Below are positions 46,504 through 56,745 of a stretch of DNA of 64,000 bases, in pieces (within the stretch, counting starts at the first letter, position 1; the number at the start of each line of letters is the position of its first letter). The notes under the pieces are model-generated. The model worked only from the letters and a program-made list of their open reading frames with translations, was not told the DNA's origin and made no database searches. Origin of the DNA: Nocardiopsis sinuspersici (GTDB lineage: Bacteria > Actinomycetota > Actinomycetes > Streptosporangiales > Streptosporangiaceae); the NCBI GenBank assembly GCA_008638415.1, contig VWVT01000004.1, positions 124,001 to 188,000 on the forward strand, in the 5' to 3' direction. A program made the position numbers and the translations under genes.

Positions 46504-48042
46504 CTACTCCCCGGCTCTGGAGCCCGGGCACGAGCGCAGCGGCGGCCCCGAGGCCCCGCAGAACCGCGGGGGCGGCTCCGCGGCGGGCGGCTCCGCCTTC
46601 TCCGCGGCCTCCGGCATCCGCCCGCACGGCAGCGCCAGAGCGCACAGCGAGGCCGACGCACACAGGCCCGCCAGTATCAGCATCGCCGGACCGAAGCCCT
46701 GCGCGAGCGCCTCGGGACCACCGTTGGCCCCCGCGCTCCCACCACCGGTCCCGCCGATCCCGGCGAGCACCGGGACCGCGGCCACCCCGATCAGCTGGGC
46801 GCCGCGCGCGAGGGTGTTGTTCACCCCCGAGGCCAGGCCAGCGTGCCGCTCGGACACCGACGCCAGCACGGTCGCCGTCAGCGGCGCCACCGTCGTCGAC
46901 AGCCCCAGCGCCACCAGCAGCACACCCGGCAGCACACCCGTCAGGTAGGGCGCCTCCGGCTCCAGCCGCGACAGCAGCACGAACCCCGCCGCCAACAGCA
47001 GCGGGCCCGCGAACAACTGCGGCCGGGGACCGATCCGGGCCGCGAGCCTGCCCGACCCCGCCGAGAGCGCCAGCATCATGAGCGTGATCGGCAGTGAGGC
47101 CGCCCCCGCCGCCACGGGAGAGTAGCCGCCCACCTCCTGCAGGTGGATCACCAGCAGGAACAGCAGTGGCCCCAGGGACCCGTAGATCAGCACCGTCGCG
47201 GCGTTGGTCGTGCTGAAGGCCGTCGAGGAGAAGACCCCCAGCGGCAGCATCGGGTTCCGGCTGCGCGCCTCCACCAGCAGGAACCCCGCCAGGGCCAGCA
47301 CACCCAGCGCCGCCGCGGTCCACACGCCCGGTGCCGCACCCACCGCGCCCCACTGGATGAGCGCGTAGGTGATCCCGCCCAGCGCGGCCACGCCCAGCAG
47401 CGCCCCCGGGTAGTCCAACCGCCCGGAGGCGTCGGCGTCGCGCGACTCGGGCACCCTGAACCAGGCGATCGCCAGCACCGCCGCCGCGACGGGCAGGTTG
47501 ATGAGGAAGATCAGCCGCCAGTCGCCGACCTGCACCAGCCAGCCGCCCACGAAGGGCCCCACCGCCGCGGCCACGCCCGTCAGCCCCGACCACGCCCCGA
47601 TCGCCCGCGCCCGGTCCTGCTCGCGAAACCCCGCCTGGAGGATCGCCAGGCTTCCCGGCGTCAGCAGCGCTCCGCCCACGCCCTGCGCCACACGTCCCGC
47701 GACCAGCCATCCCAGGGTCGGCGCGAACGTGCACAGCGCCGACGCCAGAGCGAACACCGCCACTCCGACCATGAACAGGCGCACCCGGCCGAACCGGTCC
47801 GACAGCGAACCGCTGAGCAGGATCAGCGCGGACAGCGTCACCATGTAGCCGTTGACGATCCACTGCAATCCCGACAGCCCCGTGTCCAGGTCGTCCTGGA
47901 CGGCGGGCAGCGCCACCGTCACCACGGTCGAGTCCAGGAAGGCCATCCCCGAACCGAGCACCGTGGCCGTGAGCGTCCACCGGGCCGTGGCCGTTCCCCA
48001 CACCACCCCGCCCGCCGGGGCCGGTACCGAAGCAGACTCCAC
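46504..48042 (-). CDS. DHA2-family MFS multidrug exporter
   Basis: Proton-driven exporter of 512 residues with about fourteen helices (EmrB/QacA branch). Motifs include GSGMAFLDSTVVTVALPAVQ (cited as FLDSTVVTVALP), SGSLSDRFGRVRLFMVG, GRVAQGVGGALLTPGSLAI and NLPVAAAVL. GTG at 48042 has GGAGGTG upstream. The C-terminal 35 residues are Pro/Glu-rich. A strong terminator separates it from the upstream ABC permease gene, so it has its own promoter. Substrate is unknown; drugs or own secondary metabolites are typical. Confidence 0.9.
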   Translation of the reverse strand: MESASVPAPAGGVVWGTATARWTLTATVLGSGMAFLDSTVVTVALPAVQDDLDTGLSGLQWIVNGYMVTLSALILLSGSLSDRFGRVRLFMVGVAVFALASALCTFAPTLGWLVAGRVAQGVGGALLTPGSLAILQAGFREQDRARAIGAWSGLTGVAAAVGPFVGGWLVQVGDWRLIFLINLPVAAAVLAIAWFRVPESRDADASGRLDYPGALLGVAALGGITYALIQWGAVGAAPGVWTAAALGVLALAGFLLVEARSRNPMLPLGVFSSTAFSTTNAATVLIYGSLGPLLFLLVIHLQEVGGYSPVAAGAASLPITLMMLALSAGSGRLAARIGPRPQLFAGPLLLAAGFVLLSRLEPEAPYLTGVLPGVLLVALGLSTTVAPLTATVLASVSERHAGLASGVNNTLARGAQLIGVAAVPVLAGIGGTGGGSAGANGGPEALAQGFGPAMLILAGLCASASLCALALPCGRMPEAAEKAEPPAAEPPPRFCGASGPPLRSCPGSRAGE

Positions 48043-48069
48043 CGCGCACCTCCGGGCCCACAGTACGGC

Positions 48070-48106
48070 GCGGGCCCCTCCCGCCCGAAGGCTGGGAAGG
48101 GCCCGC
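48070..48106 (-). terminator. Terminator after the FtsX-type permease gene
   Basis: GCGGGCCC (48070-48077) pairs with GGGCCCGC (48099-48106), and inner bases extend the stem after one mismatch. It lies 35 bp past the permease stop codon. Confidence 0.75.
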
Positions 48107-48140
48107 GTGTCCTCTTCCATGCGCGGAGGGGCCGAAGCGC

Positions 48141-50933
48141 CTACTCGCTGGCCAGCGCCCCCGTGATCGAGGTCCCGGCGGCCCGGCGGCCGGGCAGCAC
48201 CGAGGCCAGGAGCCCCGCCAGGACGGCCACCGCGATGAACATCGCGATCTGGCCGACCGGAACGGCGAAGATCATGTTCGGCAGCACCGAGGCGCCGGCG
48301 GCCCATCCGAACACCACGCCCAGCACGATGCCGATACCCGCGCCGATCAGGCAGAGCAGCACGGCCTCCACGCTCAGCATCCGGCGCAGCTGCCCCCTGG
48401 CCAGGCCCAGCGCCCGCAGCAGCGCGGACTCGCGGGTGCGCTCCAGTACCGAAAGGGCCATCGTGTTGGAGATGCCGAACACCGCGATGATGATCGCCAG
48501 GCCCAGCATGGCCGCGATGGTGTAGAAGGCGATGTCCAGGATCTGGGAGAACTGGTTCTTCATCTCGGCGGCAGAACCGACCTGCATGGTCGGGTGGTCC
48601 TCGACCGCCGTGTAGACCGCGTCGCGCACCTCGGCGGGGTCGGCGCCCTCCGCCGCGCGGACGAAGAGCATCTCGTTCCCGTCCACTTGGGGGAAGGCCT
48701 TGGCGAAGTCCTCCTCGGCGACGGTCACGCCGGAGAGCATCTGCATCTCCTCCACCACGGCGACGACCTCCAGGGACAGGTCCTCCCCGTTCTCGGACGG
48801 GAGGGTGGCGGTGTCACCGATCCCGACGCCGTCGAGGTGCCCCTCCGCCACCACGGCCCTGCCCGGACCCATGTCGGCCAGGTCGCCCTCGACGACGTCG
48901 CTGGTGAGGTCGGCGCCGATCTCGGCGCCCGGATAGGTGTAGACGAAGGCCATCCGGTCGTCGTCCGTCTCGACGGTGGCACTGCGCCGGCCGAAGACCT
49001 GGCCCAGTTCGGGCTGGCTCTCCAGCGCCGCCACGACCTCGGCGGGGACGGTGGGCATCACGGGCGTCTCCGGCGCCTCGCCGGCTCCGCCCTCCTGGTC
49101 GGCGGGCTCGCCGCCGGTTCCCTCGGCGGCGCCCGCCTCGCCGGTTCCCTCGGCGGCGCCCGCCTCGCCGGTTCCCTCGGCGGCGCCCGCCTCGGCGGAT
49201 CCCTCGGCACCGTCGGCCGGGCTTTCGGCCCCCTCAGCGCCCTCAGTGCTCCCAGCGCCCTCGGAGCCCTCGGCGGACGCCTCCTGCGGTTCCCCGGCCT
49301 CCTCGCTCTCCGGCTCCTCCATGGAGAACTGCGGTGAGATCTGGTAGTCCACCGGGAACTGCTCCTCGAGCATGGTGGTCATGGTGGCCTCGGTGGAGGC
49401 GCTGATGACCGAGTACCCGGTGATGAGCGTGGCGCCCACGGTCAGGGCGATCATCGCGGTGGCCGCGCGGCGCGGGCTGCGGGTGGAGTTGTCCACCGCC
49501 AGCATGCTCGGCACGCCCACCTTCCGCAGGGGGACGCCGACCAGGCGCACGATGCCGCGCACCAGCAGCGGACCCAGCACGACCACGCCCACGAACGTGA
49601 TCAGGGCGGCGGCGGTCACGACGACCAGGCCCACCTGGGCCAGGTCCGCCATCTGGGTCACGGCGACCAGACCGGCCGAGACCGCGAAGGTCAGCAGGCC
49701 GAAGACGACGCGGATCCAGCCCGTGCCCTTCTCCAACCCGGCAGCGGTGGCACTGGTGCGCAGCGCCGCCAGCGGTGCCACCCGCGTGGCGCGCGTGGCC
49801 GGGATCAGGGCGGAGAACACGGTCACCACGGTGCCGACCGCCAGGCCGACCACGACAGCCAGGGGTGTGACCACGACGGGGACCGCGTCGCCCGTGCCCA
49901 GGAGCGGACCGCCGAAGGTCGCGCCGGCCATGCCGATGCCCACACCGGCCAGCACGCCCAGGGCGGAGGCGACCAGTCCCACGACCACCGACTCGGCCAG
50001 CACCGACCGGAAGACCTGGCCGCGCTTGGCGCCCATGCACCGCAGCAGGGCCAGTTCGCGCTGGCGCTGGGCGATGAGGATGGCGAAGGTGTTGTAGATG
50101 ACGATCCCGGCGACGAACATCGCGATGAACGCGAACAGCAGCAGGGCGACGCGCATCATCTCGGTCTGGCCGCCCACGTTCTCGGCCATCGCCAGGCCGT
50201 ACTCCTCACCGGTCCGCACCTCGGCCCCCGAGCCGAGCGCCGCGGTCACGGCGTCGGCCGCCTCCTGGGGAGTGCGGCCCTCGGCGGCGCGCGCGTCGAT
50301 CTCGGAGTAGCCCGTCACACCGGTCATCTCCCGGACCGTGTCCGGGTCGAAGACGACGGCGCCCCCGAGGCTGTAGGACGGGTCCACGCCGAACTCGACC
50401 AGCCCGGTGACGGTGAAGTCGCGCTTCTCCTCCTCGGCGTCGAGCACGGTCACCGTGTCGCCGACGGCGAAACCGGTCTGGTCGGCGGTGGAGGTGGCCA
50501 GGGCGATCTCGTCCCCGTTCGAGGGCAGCGAGCCCTCGTCGGCGGAGAAGCGGCTGACCCCCTCCAGGCCGACCGCGGCGGGCGGCGTGAAGCCGACCGC
50601 GCGGCCGTCGGCGTCCAGGAGCACGGCCTCGCTCCTCAGGAGCCCGCCCGCCTCGGAGACCTCGGGCAGGGCCCGGACCTCGTCGAGCTGCTCCCCGGTG
50701 AAGGGGATCGGCTCCTCGGGGGCCCCTTCGCTCCCCGGCTCCGGCTGGGAGGGGACGGCGATGGCGTCGACACTGGTCGCGGAGCCCATCACGGACTCCT
50801 CGTAGCTGGCGTTCAGCGTGTCGGCGAAGACCATGGTGCCCGAGACGAACATGACCCCGAGCAGGATGGCCAGCACGGTGGTGACGTACCGGGACTTGTG
50901 CAGCTTCAGCCCGGCGAGTGTGGTGCGCAGCAT
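48141..50933 (-). CDS. FtsX/MacB-type ABC transporter permease
   Basis: Large permease of 930 residues with ten predicted helices in the duplicated layout of lipoprotein- or peptide-exporting ABC systems. There is one N-terminal helix, a big extracytoplasmic domain, an FtsX core (about 260-390), a second helix bundle (about 410-510), a second external domain, and the last FtsX core (about 805-920). The second external domain starts with an inserted 80-residue Glu/Gly/Ala stretch that includes three perfect 27-bp repeats. The ATPase gene ends 5 bp upstream, so both form one exporter. The divergent two-component genes suggest induction by a cell-envelope stress or antimicrobial. Confidence 0.9.
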   Translation of the reverse strand: MLRTTLAGLKLHKSRYVTTVLAILLGVMFVSGTMVFADTLNASYEESVMGSATSVDAIAVPSQPEPGSEGAPEEPIPFTGEQLDEVRALPEVSEAGGLLRSEAVLLDADGRAVGFTPPAAVGLEGVSRFSADEGSLPSNGDEIALATSTADQTGFAVGDTVTVLDAEEEKRDFTVTGLVEFGVDPSYSLGGAVVFDPDTVREMTGVTGYSEIDARAAEGRTPQEAADAVTAALGSGAEVRTGEEYGLAMAENVGGQTEMMRVALLLFAFIAMFVAGIVIYNTFAILIAQRQRELALLRCMGAKRGQVFRSVLAESVVVGLVASALGVLAGVGIGMAGATFGGPLLGTGDAVPVVVTPLAVVVGLAVGTVVTVFSALIPATRATRVAPLAALRTSATAAGLEKGTGWIRVVFGLLTFAVSAGLVAVTQMADLAQVGLVVVTAAALITFVGVVVLGPLLVRGIVRLVGVPLRKVGVPSMLAVDNSTRSPRRAATAMIALTVGATLITGYSVISASTEATMTTMLEEQFPVDYQISPQFSMEEPESEEAGEPQEASAEGSEGAGSTEGAEGAESPADGAEGSAEAGAAEGTGEAGAAEGTGEAGAAEGTGGEPADQEGGAGEAPETPVMPTVPAEVVAALESQPELGQVFGRRSATVETDDDRMAFVYTYPGAEIGADLTSDVVEGDLADMGPGRAVVAEGHLDGVGIGDTATLPSENGEDLSLEVVAVVEEMQMLSGVTVAEEDFAKAFPQVDGNEMLFVRAAEGADPAEVRDAVYTAVEDHPTMQVGSAAEMKNQFSQILDIAFYTIAAMLGLAIIIAVFGISNTMALSVLERTRESALLRALGLARGQLRRMLSVEAVLLCLIGAGIGIVLGVVFGWAAGASVLPNMIFAVPVGQIAMFIAVAVLAGLLASVLPGRRAAGTSITGALASE
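49114..49194 (-). repeat. Three perfect 27-bp tandem repeats inside the permease gene
   Basis: Three identical copies in frame encode a nine-residue Glu/Ala/Gly/Thr unit (EAGAAEGTG). Perfect identity implies recent duplication, and copy number may vary among strains. The segment lies in an extracytoplasmic, probably disordered linker. Confidence 0.9.
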
Positions 50934-50938
50934 GTCCT

Positions 50939-51706
50939 CTAGGCCTCTTCCAGCTTCAGCAGTCGCGCGGAGACCAGCTCGGCGGTGGGTTCGGTGACCT
51001 CGTCCACCAGACGGCCGTCACGCAGGAAGACCACCCGGTCGGCGTAGGAGGCGGCGACCGGGTCGTGGGTGACCATGACGATGGTCTGGTGCAGGTCACG
51101 GGCCGAGTCGCGCAGGAAGTGGAGCACCTCGGCGCCCGAGCGCGAGTCCAGGTTGCCGGTGGGCTCGTCGGCGTAGACGACCTCGGGTGCGTTGAGCAGG
51201 GCGCGGGCCACGGCCACGCGCTGCTGCTGGCCGCCGGAGAGCTTGGCGGGCAGGTGGCTGAGCCGGTCGCGCAGGCCCACCACGTCGACGATGTGGTCGA
51301 ACCGCTGCTTGTCGACCCCGCGCCGGGCGATCTGGGAGGGCAGCATGATGTTCTGCTCGGCGGTCAGCATCGGCAGCAGGTTGAACGACTGGAAGATGAA
51401 CCCGATCCGGTCGCGGCGCAGCAGGGTCAGCTCGGCGTCGCGCAGCCCCGTGATCTCGGTGCGGCCCAGGTGCACGGTGCCGCCGGTGGGCACGTCCAGC
51501 CCGGCCAGGCAGTGCATCAGGGTGGACTTGCCGGATCCGGAGGGGCCCATGATCGCGGTGAAGGCGCCCCGGTGGAACTCCACGTCCACCCCCGCCAGGG
51601 CGTGGACCTGGTTGTCGCCGGTGTCGTAGGTCTTGGTGAGGCCCCGGGCGACCACCACCGGCGGTGCGTCGACCGGGGGGACGGGCTTCACAGTGGACTC
51701 GGTCAC
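50939..51706 (-). CDS. ABC transporter ATP-binding protein (MacB/LolD type)
   Basis: ATPase of 255 residues for the FtsX-type permease encoded 5 bp downstream. Walker A GPSGSGKST, Q-loop FIFQSFNLLP, signature LSGGQQQRVAVAR, Walker B VVYADEPTGNLD and H-loop MVTHDP are all intact. FNLLPMLTAEQN is typical of the LolD/MacB group, which drives export or membrane extraction without substrate crossing through the permease core. It is divergent from the histidine kinase gene (343 bp). Confidence 0.93.
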   Translation of the reverse strand: MTESTVKPVPPVDAPPVVVARGLTKTYDTGDNQVHALAGVDVEFHRGAFTAIMGPSGSGKSTLMHCLAGLDVPTGGTVHLGRTEITGLRDAELTLLRRDRIGFIFQSFNLLPMLTAEQNIMLPSQIARRGVDKQRFDHIVDVVGLRDRLSHLPAKLSGGQQQRVAVARALLNAPEVVYADEPTGNLDSRSGAEVLHFLRDSARDLHQTIVMVTHDPVAASYADRVVFLRDGRLVDEVTEPTAELVSARLLKLEEA

Positions 51707-52049
51707 GGCAGACAGCTCCAGGAATTCGGGAAAGGGATGGTGGTGCGGTCCGGGCGGAGGCTCCGCCTCGGTACCCCCACCACGCTAGGGCCGCTCGGCC
51801 CCCCGGGGCGTCCCCCGGGGGGCCGATCCCGGACCCGGCCAAAGGGAGGGCGCCGGACGGGTTCGGGACTCCTTCGTCGGGTCGGAGCACCGACTTTCGT
51901 CGGGGGCGGGCGCGTCACCGTCCGTGGTGTATTCGAGTGAACAGGTGCCTTGAGCTGGGGATACGCGGAGCCGGCGACGTCCGGCCACGGGGGTGTGTCC
52001 CCGTGCTCTCACGCGGAGTCACCGGAGGCGCCGCCGTAGACTCCGCAGC
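51707..52049. other. Divergent intergenic region between ABC exporter and two-component genes
   Basis: No gene is visible in these 343 bp. It must hold the exporter promoter and probably the response regulator's binding sites. GC-rich inverted stretches occur near 51790-51830 (GGGGCGTCCCCC type). I cannot name an operator. Confidence 0.4.
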
Positions 52050-53342
52050 ATGAGGAGCTGGGTCAACGACCGGGGCGGCGCCGCCGGTGCCCTGTGGGAC
52101 AGGAACCGGGAGTGGTGGTGGCACCGCCGGCTGGGCATCGCCGACTGGCTCTACGCCGTCCTACCCCTTCCGTTCAGCGGGCTCATGCAGCTCTCCGCCG
52201 CAGCCGGGGCCGAAGGGCTCGGCCTGCTCGGCGGCGTCTTCGCCGCCTTCGTCGGCTCCCTGATCGCAATGAACCCCCTGCTGGCCCTGCCCCTGGGGAT
52301 GATCCTCTACGTGATCCCGGTGCTGTGGGCCGGGCTGACGGTACTCCTGCGGCGCAGCCACCCCCGGTGGCTGCTCGTCACCGCGTTCGTACTGCTGCTG
52401 TTCTTCGCCAACTTCGTCCCGGCGGCGATCGCGCTGTACTCCTACGCGGTCTACTTCGACAACCGGCGCCTGCTGGTGGGCTGGTTCGCCCTGTACGGCC
52501 TGGCCATGATCCTCGCGTACGAGGCCAACCCCTTCGGCCAGATCTTCATGATCGGGATGTTCCTGGTCGTGCCCATGACCTTCGGCCTGTGGGTGGGCAC
52601 CCGCCGCCAGCTCATCGACCGGCTCCACGAGCGCGCCGAGCGCCTCGAACGCGAGCAGCACATGATGGCCGAGCGGGCCATCACCGCCGAACGCACCCGC
52701 ATCGCCCGCGAGATGCACGACGTGGTCGCGCACCGGGTCAGCCTCATGGTGCTGCACGCGGGCGGACTGGAGGTCTCCACCGACGACCCGCGCACCGTGG
52801 AGGCCGCCGGGCTGATCCGTACCACCGGCCGCGAGGCCCTGTCGGAGCTGCGCGGCATCCTCGGGGTGCTGCGCGACGACACCGCGGCCGCGCCCACCGC
52901 GCCGCAGCCGGTCCTGGCCGACCTGGACCGCCTGGTGGGGGAGTGGCGCGCCGCCGGGATGCGGATCATCCGCGAGGACAGCGGGCAGGGGCCGCCGCTT
53001 CCGGCGGGCGTCCAGCGCACCGCCTACCGCATCGTCCAGGAGGGGCTGACCAACGCGGCCAAGCACGCGCCCGGCGCCGCCGTCGCCCTGCGCCTGCACC
53101 GGAGCGCCCATCGGCTGGAGGTGGAGGTGGCCAACGAGCCCGTGCCGGCCCCGGCCGCTCCCATGCCCCGCAGCGGCTTCGGACTGACCGGGCTGCGGGA
53201 GCGCGTCGTCCTCGCGGGCGGCAGCCTCAGCGCCGGGGCGTGCCCCGACGGCGGATGGCGGATGCGCGCTATCTTGCGAACCGACAACCCACCCGGCACG
53301 GAAGAGGTCCCCGACAGTGATCCGCACGCTCCTGGTCGATGA
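52050..53342 (+). CDS. Sensor histidine kinase (NarL-partner type)
   Basis: A 430-residue membrane kinase. About five or six N-terminal helices (residues 35-185) form a sensor with almost no external loops, as in DesK-like and antibiotic-sensing kinases. A coiled-coil linker (RLHERAERLEREQ) follows, then a HisKA_3 domain with the phospho-accepting histidine in IAREMHDVVAHR. The ATPase core contains AYRIVQEGLTNAAKHAP and GFGLTGLRERV. The gene overlaps its response regulator by 26 bp. Placement opposite an FtsX-type exporter suggests that this system senses the exported compound. Confidence 0.92.
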   Translation: MRSWVNDRGGAAGALWDRNREWWWHRRLGIADWLYAVLPLPFSGLMQLSAAAGAEGLGLLGGVFAAFVGSLIAMNPLLALPLGMILYVIPVLWAGLTVLLRRSHPRWLLVTAFVLLLFFANFVPAAIALYSYAVYFDNRRLLVGWFALYGLAMILAYEANPFGQIFMIGMFLVVPMTFGLWVGTRRQLIDRLHERAERLEREQHMMAERAITAERTRIAREMHDVVAHRVSLMVLHAGGLEVSTDDPRTVEAAGLIRTTGREALSELRGILGVLRDDTAAAPTAPQPVLADLDRLVGEWRAAGMRIIREDSGQGPPLPAGVQRTAYRIVQEGLTNAAKHAPGAAVALRLHRSAHRLEVEVANEPVPAPAAPMPRSGFGLTGLRERVVLAGGSLSAGACPDGGWRMRAILRTDNPPGTEEVPDSDPHAPGR

Positions 53343-53976
53343 CGAACTCCTGGTCAGATCCGGCCTGCGGATGATCCTGGACGCGGCCCCCGACATCGAG
53401 GTGGTGGGGGAGGGAGGTGACGGGGACGAGGCCGTGCGCCTGGCCCGGGAACTCGCCCCGGACGTGGTGCTGCTCGACATCCGCATGCCGGGTACCGACG
53501 GCATCACCGCCGCGTCCCTGCTCACCGCCCTGCCCGAGCCGCCCCGCGTGGTCCTGCTGACCACCTTCGACCTGGACGAGTACGTGCACGGCGCGCTGCG
53601 CGCCGGGGCGGTGGGCTTCCTGCTCAAGGACACCCCGCCGCGCGACCTCATCAGCGCGGTGCGCACCGTCCATGAGGGAAACGCCATGCTCTCCCCCAGC
53701 GTCACCAAGCGCATGCTCGAACGCTTCGCCTCTCCCGCGCCCGCCGACTCGACCGCGGGACGCGACGAGGCCGGGCGCCGCCTGTCGGTGCTCAGCGAGC
53801 GGGAGCGCTCCGTGCTCGTGGCGGTGGCCCGGGGCATGTCCAACGCCGAGGCCGGGCGTGAGCTGGGCATGCGCGAGGCCACGGTCAAGGCGCACGTCAG
53901 CCGGATCCTGGCCAAGCTGGGCATGTCCAACCGGGTACAGGCCGCCATCCTGGCCCACGACGCGGGCTGGGCCTGA
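53317..53976 (+). CDS. NarL/LuxR-type response regulator
   Basis: A 219-residue regulator. The receiver domain (1-120) has the acidic pair in VDDE, the phospho-accepting aspartate in VVLLDIRMPG and the lysine in FLLKDTPP. The LuxR HTH (about 150-215) has LSERERSVLVAVARG and NAEAGRELGMREATVKAHVSRILAKLG. The GTG start lies within the kinase gene's last codons (26-bp overlap), giving coupled synthesis. Likely target is the divergent ABC exporter operon. Confidence 0.93.
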   Translation: MIRTLLVDDELLVRSGLRMILDAAPDIEVVGEGGDGDEAVRLARELAPDVVLLDIRMPGTDGITAASLLTALPEPPRVVLLTTFDLDEYVHGALRAGAVGFLLKDTPPRDLISAVRTVHEGNAMLSPSVTKRMLERFASPAPADSTAGRDEAGRRLSVLSERERSVLVAVARGMSNAEAGRELGMREATVKAHVSRILAKLGMSNRVQAAILAHDAGWA

Positions 53977-54112
53977 AGGCTCCGGCCCGGCGCGCCCGGT
54001 GCGGTGCGGTGACACACCTCACTCCGGGCCGGCGCGCTCCGGGAACCCGTCCCCATGTCCGGAAAAGGCCTGTGTGCGGGGGAGGAGTACCGTTCCTCAC
54101 CTCGGTTGCGTT

Positions 54113-54914
<802 letters not shown>

Positions 54915-54993
54915 CACACGCCCGCGCCCCCTTCCACTTCCCGGAGGACCACCCCCTCCGGAACCGACCACAGACAGGACGGACAACCCCGAC

Positions 54994-55758
54994 ATGGGAA
55001 TCCTCGAAGGTAAGCGCATCCTCGTCACCGGGGTGCTCACCGACTCCTCCATCGCCTTCCACGTGGCCCGCCTCGCCCAGGAGCAGGGCGCCACGGTCGT
55101 CCTCACCGGCTACGGCCGCATGAGCCTGGTCGAGCGCATCGCCAAGCGCCTGCCCGAGACGCCCCCGGTCCTGGAGCTGGACGTCACGGACGAAGAGCAG
55201 CTCGCCAGCCTGGCCGGGCGCGTCGGCGAGCACGTCGACGGCCTGGACGGCATCGTGCACTCCATCGGGTTCACCCCGCAGGAGGCGCTGGGCGGCAACT
55301 TCCTCAACACCGAGTGGTCGGACGTGGCCACGGCCATGCACACGTCCACCTTCTCCCTGAAGTCGCTGACCACCTCCCTGACGCCGCTGATGGGCAACGG
55401 CGGCTCGGTCGTGGCCATGGACTTCGACAACAGCGTCTCCTACCCCATCTACGACTGGATGGGCGTGGCCAAGTCCGCGCTCACCTCCACCGCCCGCTAC
55501 CTGGCGCGCTACGTCGGAGAGCAGGACATCCGGGTCAACCTGGTCTCCGCCGGGCCGCTGAGCACGATGGCCGCCCGCAGCATCCCCGGGTTCGCCGACC
55601 TGGCCAAGCACTGGCCCGAGCGCGCTCCGCTGGGCTGGGACGTCACCGACCCCGAGCCCGCCGCCAAGGCGGTCGTGGCCCTGCTGTCCGACTGGTTCCC
55701 GGCCACCACCGGTGAGACCGTCCACGTCGACGGCGGTTTCCACTCCACCGGAGCCTGA
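54994..55758 (+). CDS. fabI: Enoyl-[acyl-carrier-protein] reductase (NADH), InhA/FabI type
   Basis: Last reductive step of fatty-acid elongation, 254 residues. The cofactor site is VTGVLTDSSIAFHVARLAQEQGA (cited as VTGVLTDSSIA), with LDVTDEEQ and HSIGF further on. The catalytic pair is in YDWMGVAK (Tyr-x6-Lys), as in InhA. The tail VHVDGGFHSTGA fits. It follows fabG on the same strand and ends before a strong terminator, so the pair makes one operon. By family knowledge it is the expected target of isoniazid- or triclosan-like inhibitors. Confidence 0.94.
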   Translation: MGILEGKRILVTGVLTDSSIAFHVARLAQEQGATVVLTGYGRMSLVERIAKRLPETPPVLELDVTDEEQLASLAGRVGEHVDGLDGIVHSIGFTPQEALGGNFLNTEWSDVATAMHTSTFSLKSLTTSLTPLMGNGGSVVAMDFDNSVSYPIYDWMGVAKSALTSTARYLARYVGEQDIRVNLVSAGPLSTMAARSIPGFADLAKHWPERAPLGWDVTDPEPAAKAVVALLSDWFPATTGETVHVDGGFHSTGA

Positions 55759-55789
55759 ACCCGCCGGACGCACGTGCGGTAGGTTGACG

Positions 55790-55821
55790 CGGGCGGGTGC
55801 CCCCTCGGGGGCGCCCGCCCG
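55790..55821 (+). terminator. Terminator after fabI
   Basis: A 14-bp stem with one G-U pair around a four-base loop (55790-55821), 32 bp after the stop codon. Confidence 0.8.
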
Positions 55822-55935
55822 TCTGCCGTTCCACGGGTCCGGCGCGGCGTGTACACCCCGTGTGCCCGCCGTGGTCCGTGTGACCCTGGCAGACGGTGGT
55901 GAGAGCCGGTGAAGCGCGTCGGAGGACGGGAACGT

Positions 55936-56697
55936 ATGGATCTGGGACTGTCGGGGGCACGGGTCGCGGTAACCGGGGCCAGCAGGGGGATCGGCCGGGC
56001 CATCGCCCAGGTGTTCGCCGAGGAGGGCGCCGACCTGGCGGTCTGCGCGCGCACGCCCGAGCCGCTGGCCGAGGCCGCCCGCGAGCTGGAGGCGACCGGG
56101 GCGAGGGTGTTCTCGCGCGCCCTGGACGTCACCGACCACGACGCGCTGCCCTCCTTCGTCGACGACGCGGCCGCCGAGCTCGGCGGCCTGGACGTGCTGG
56201 TCTCCAACGTGTCCGGCGGCAGCGCGCCCACCCCGGACCAGTGGGAGCGCGGCTTCGCTGCCGACGTGATGCCGTTCGTGCGCCTGTCCGAGGCGGCCGG
56301 GCCGCACCTGCTGGAGTCCGAGCGCGGCGGCGCGGTGGTGCTGGTCTCCAGCACCTCGGCGCTGCACACCACCGCGCCCGCCGGTCCGCGTGCCTACGGC
56401 GCGGTCAAGGCCGCGCTCAACCACCACGCGTCCTCGCTGGCCCGCGCGTGGGCGGGCGGGGGAGTGCGGGTCAACACCGTCTCGCCCGGCCCGATCGAGT
56501 TCCCCGGCGGGGGATGGGCGCGCCGCCGCGAGAACGACCCGGAGTTCTACGAGTCCATCCGCGAGCGCATCCCCTACGGACGCCTCGGGCGCCCCGAGGA
56601 GGTGGCCCGGGCGGTGGCCTTCCTGGCCAGCCCGGCGGCCGCCTTCACCACCGGACAGAACCTGGTGGTCGACGGCGCCTTCCTCGACCAGGTCTGA
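55936..56697 (+). CDS. SDR-family oxidoreductase
   Basis: Classical short-chain dehydrogenase of 253 residues. TGASRGIG cofactor motif, the end of strand 4 reading SNVSGG (variant of NAG), serine in VSSTSALHTT and YGAVK as catalytic tyrosine/lysine. The family branch with SGGSAPTPDQWERGF-like loops acts on varied ketones and alcohols, and no specific substrate can be inferred. The ATG at 55936 has GGAGG 10 bases upstream. It lies after the fabG-fabI terminator and before two gene remnants. Confidence 0.88.
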   Translation: MDLGLSGARVAVTGASRGIGRAIAQVFAEEGADLAVCARTPEPLAEAARELEATGARVFSRALDVTDHDALPSFVDDAAAELGGLDVLVSNVSGGSAPTPDQWERGFAADVMPFVRLSEAAGPHLLESERGGAVVLVSSTSALHTTAPAGPRAYGAVKAALNHHASSLARAWAGGGVRVNTVSPGPIEFPGGGWARRRENDPEFYESIRERIPYGRLGRPEEVARAVAFLASPAAAFTTGQNLVVDGAFLDQV

Positions 56698-56745
56698 GGA
56701 GCGCGGGGGGCGTGGCCCCCGGTGCCCGGGTCAGGAGCGCGCGGG

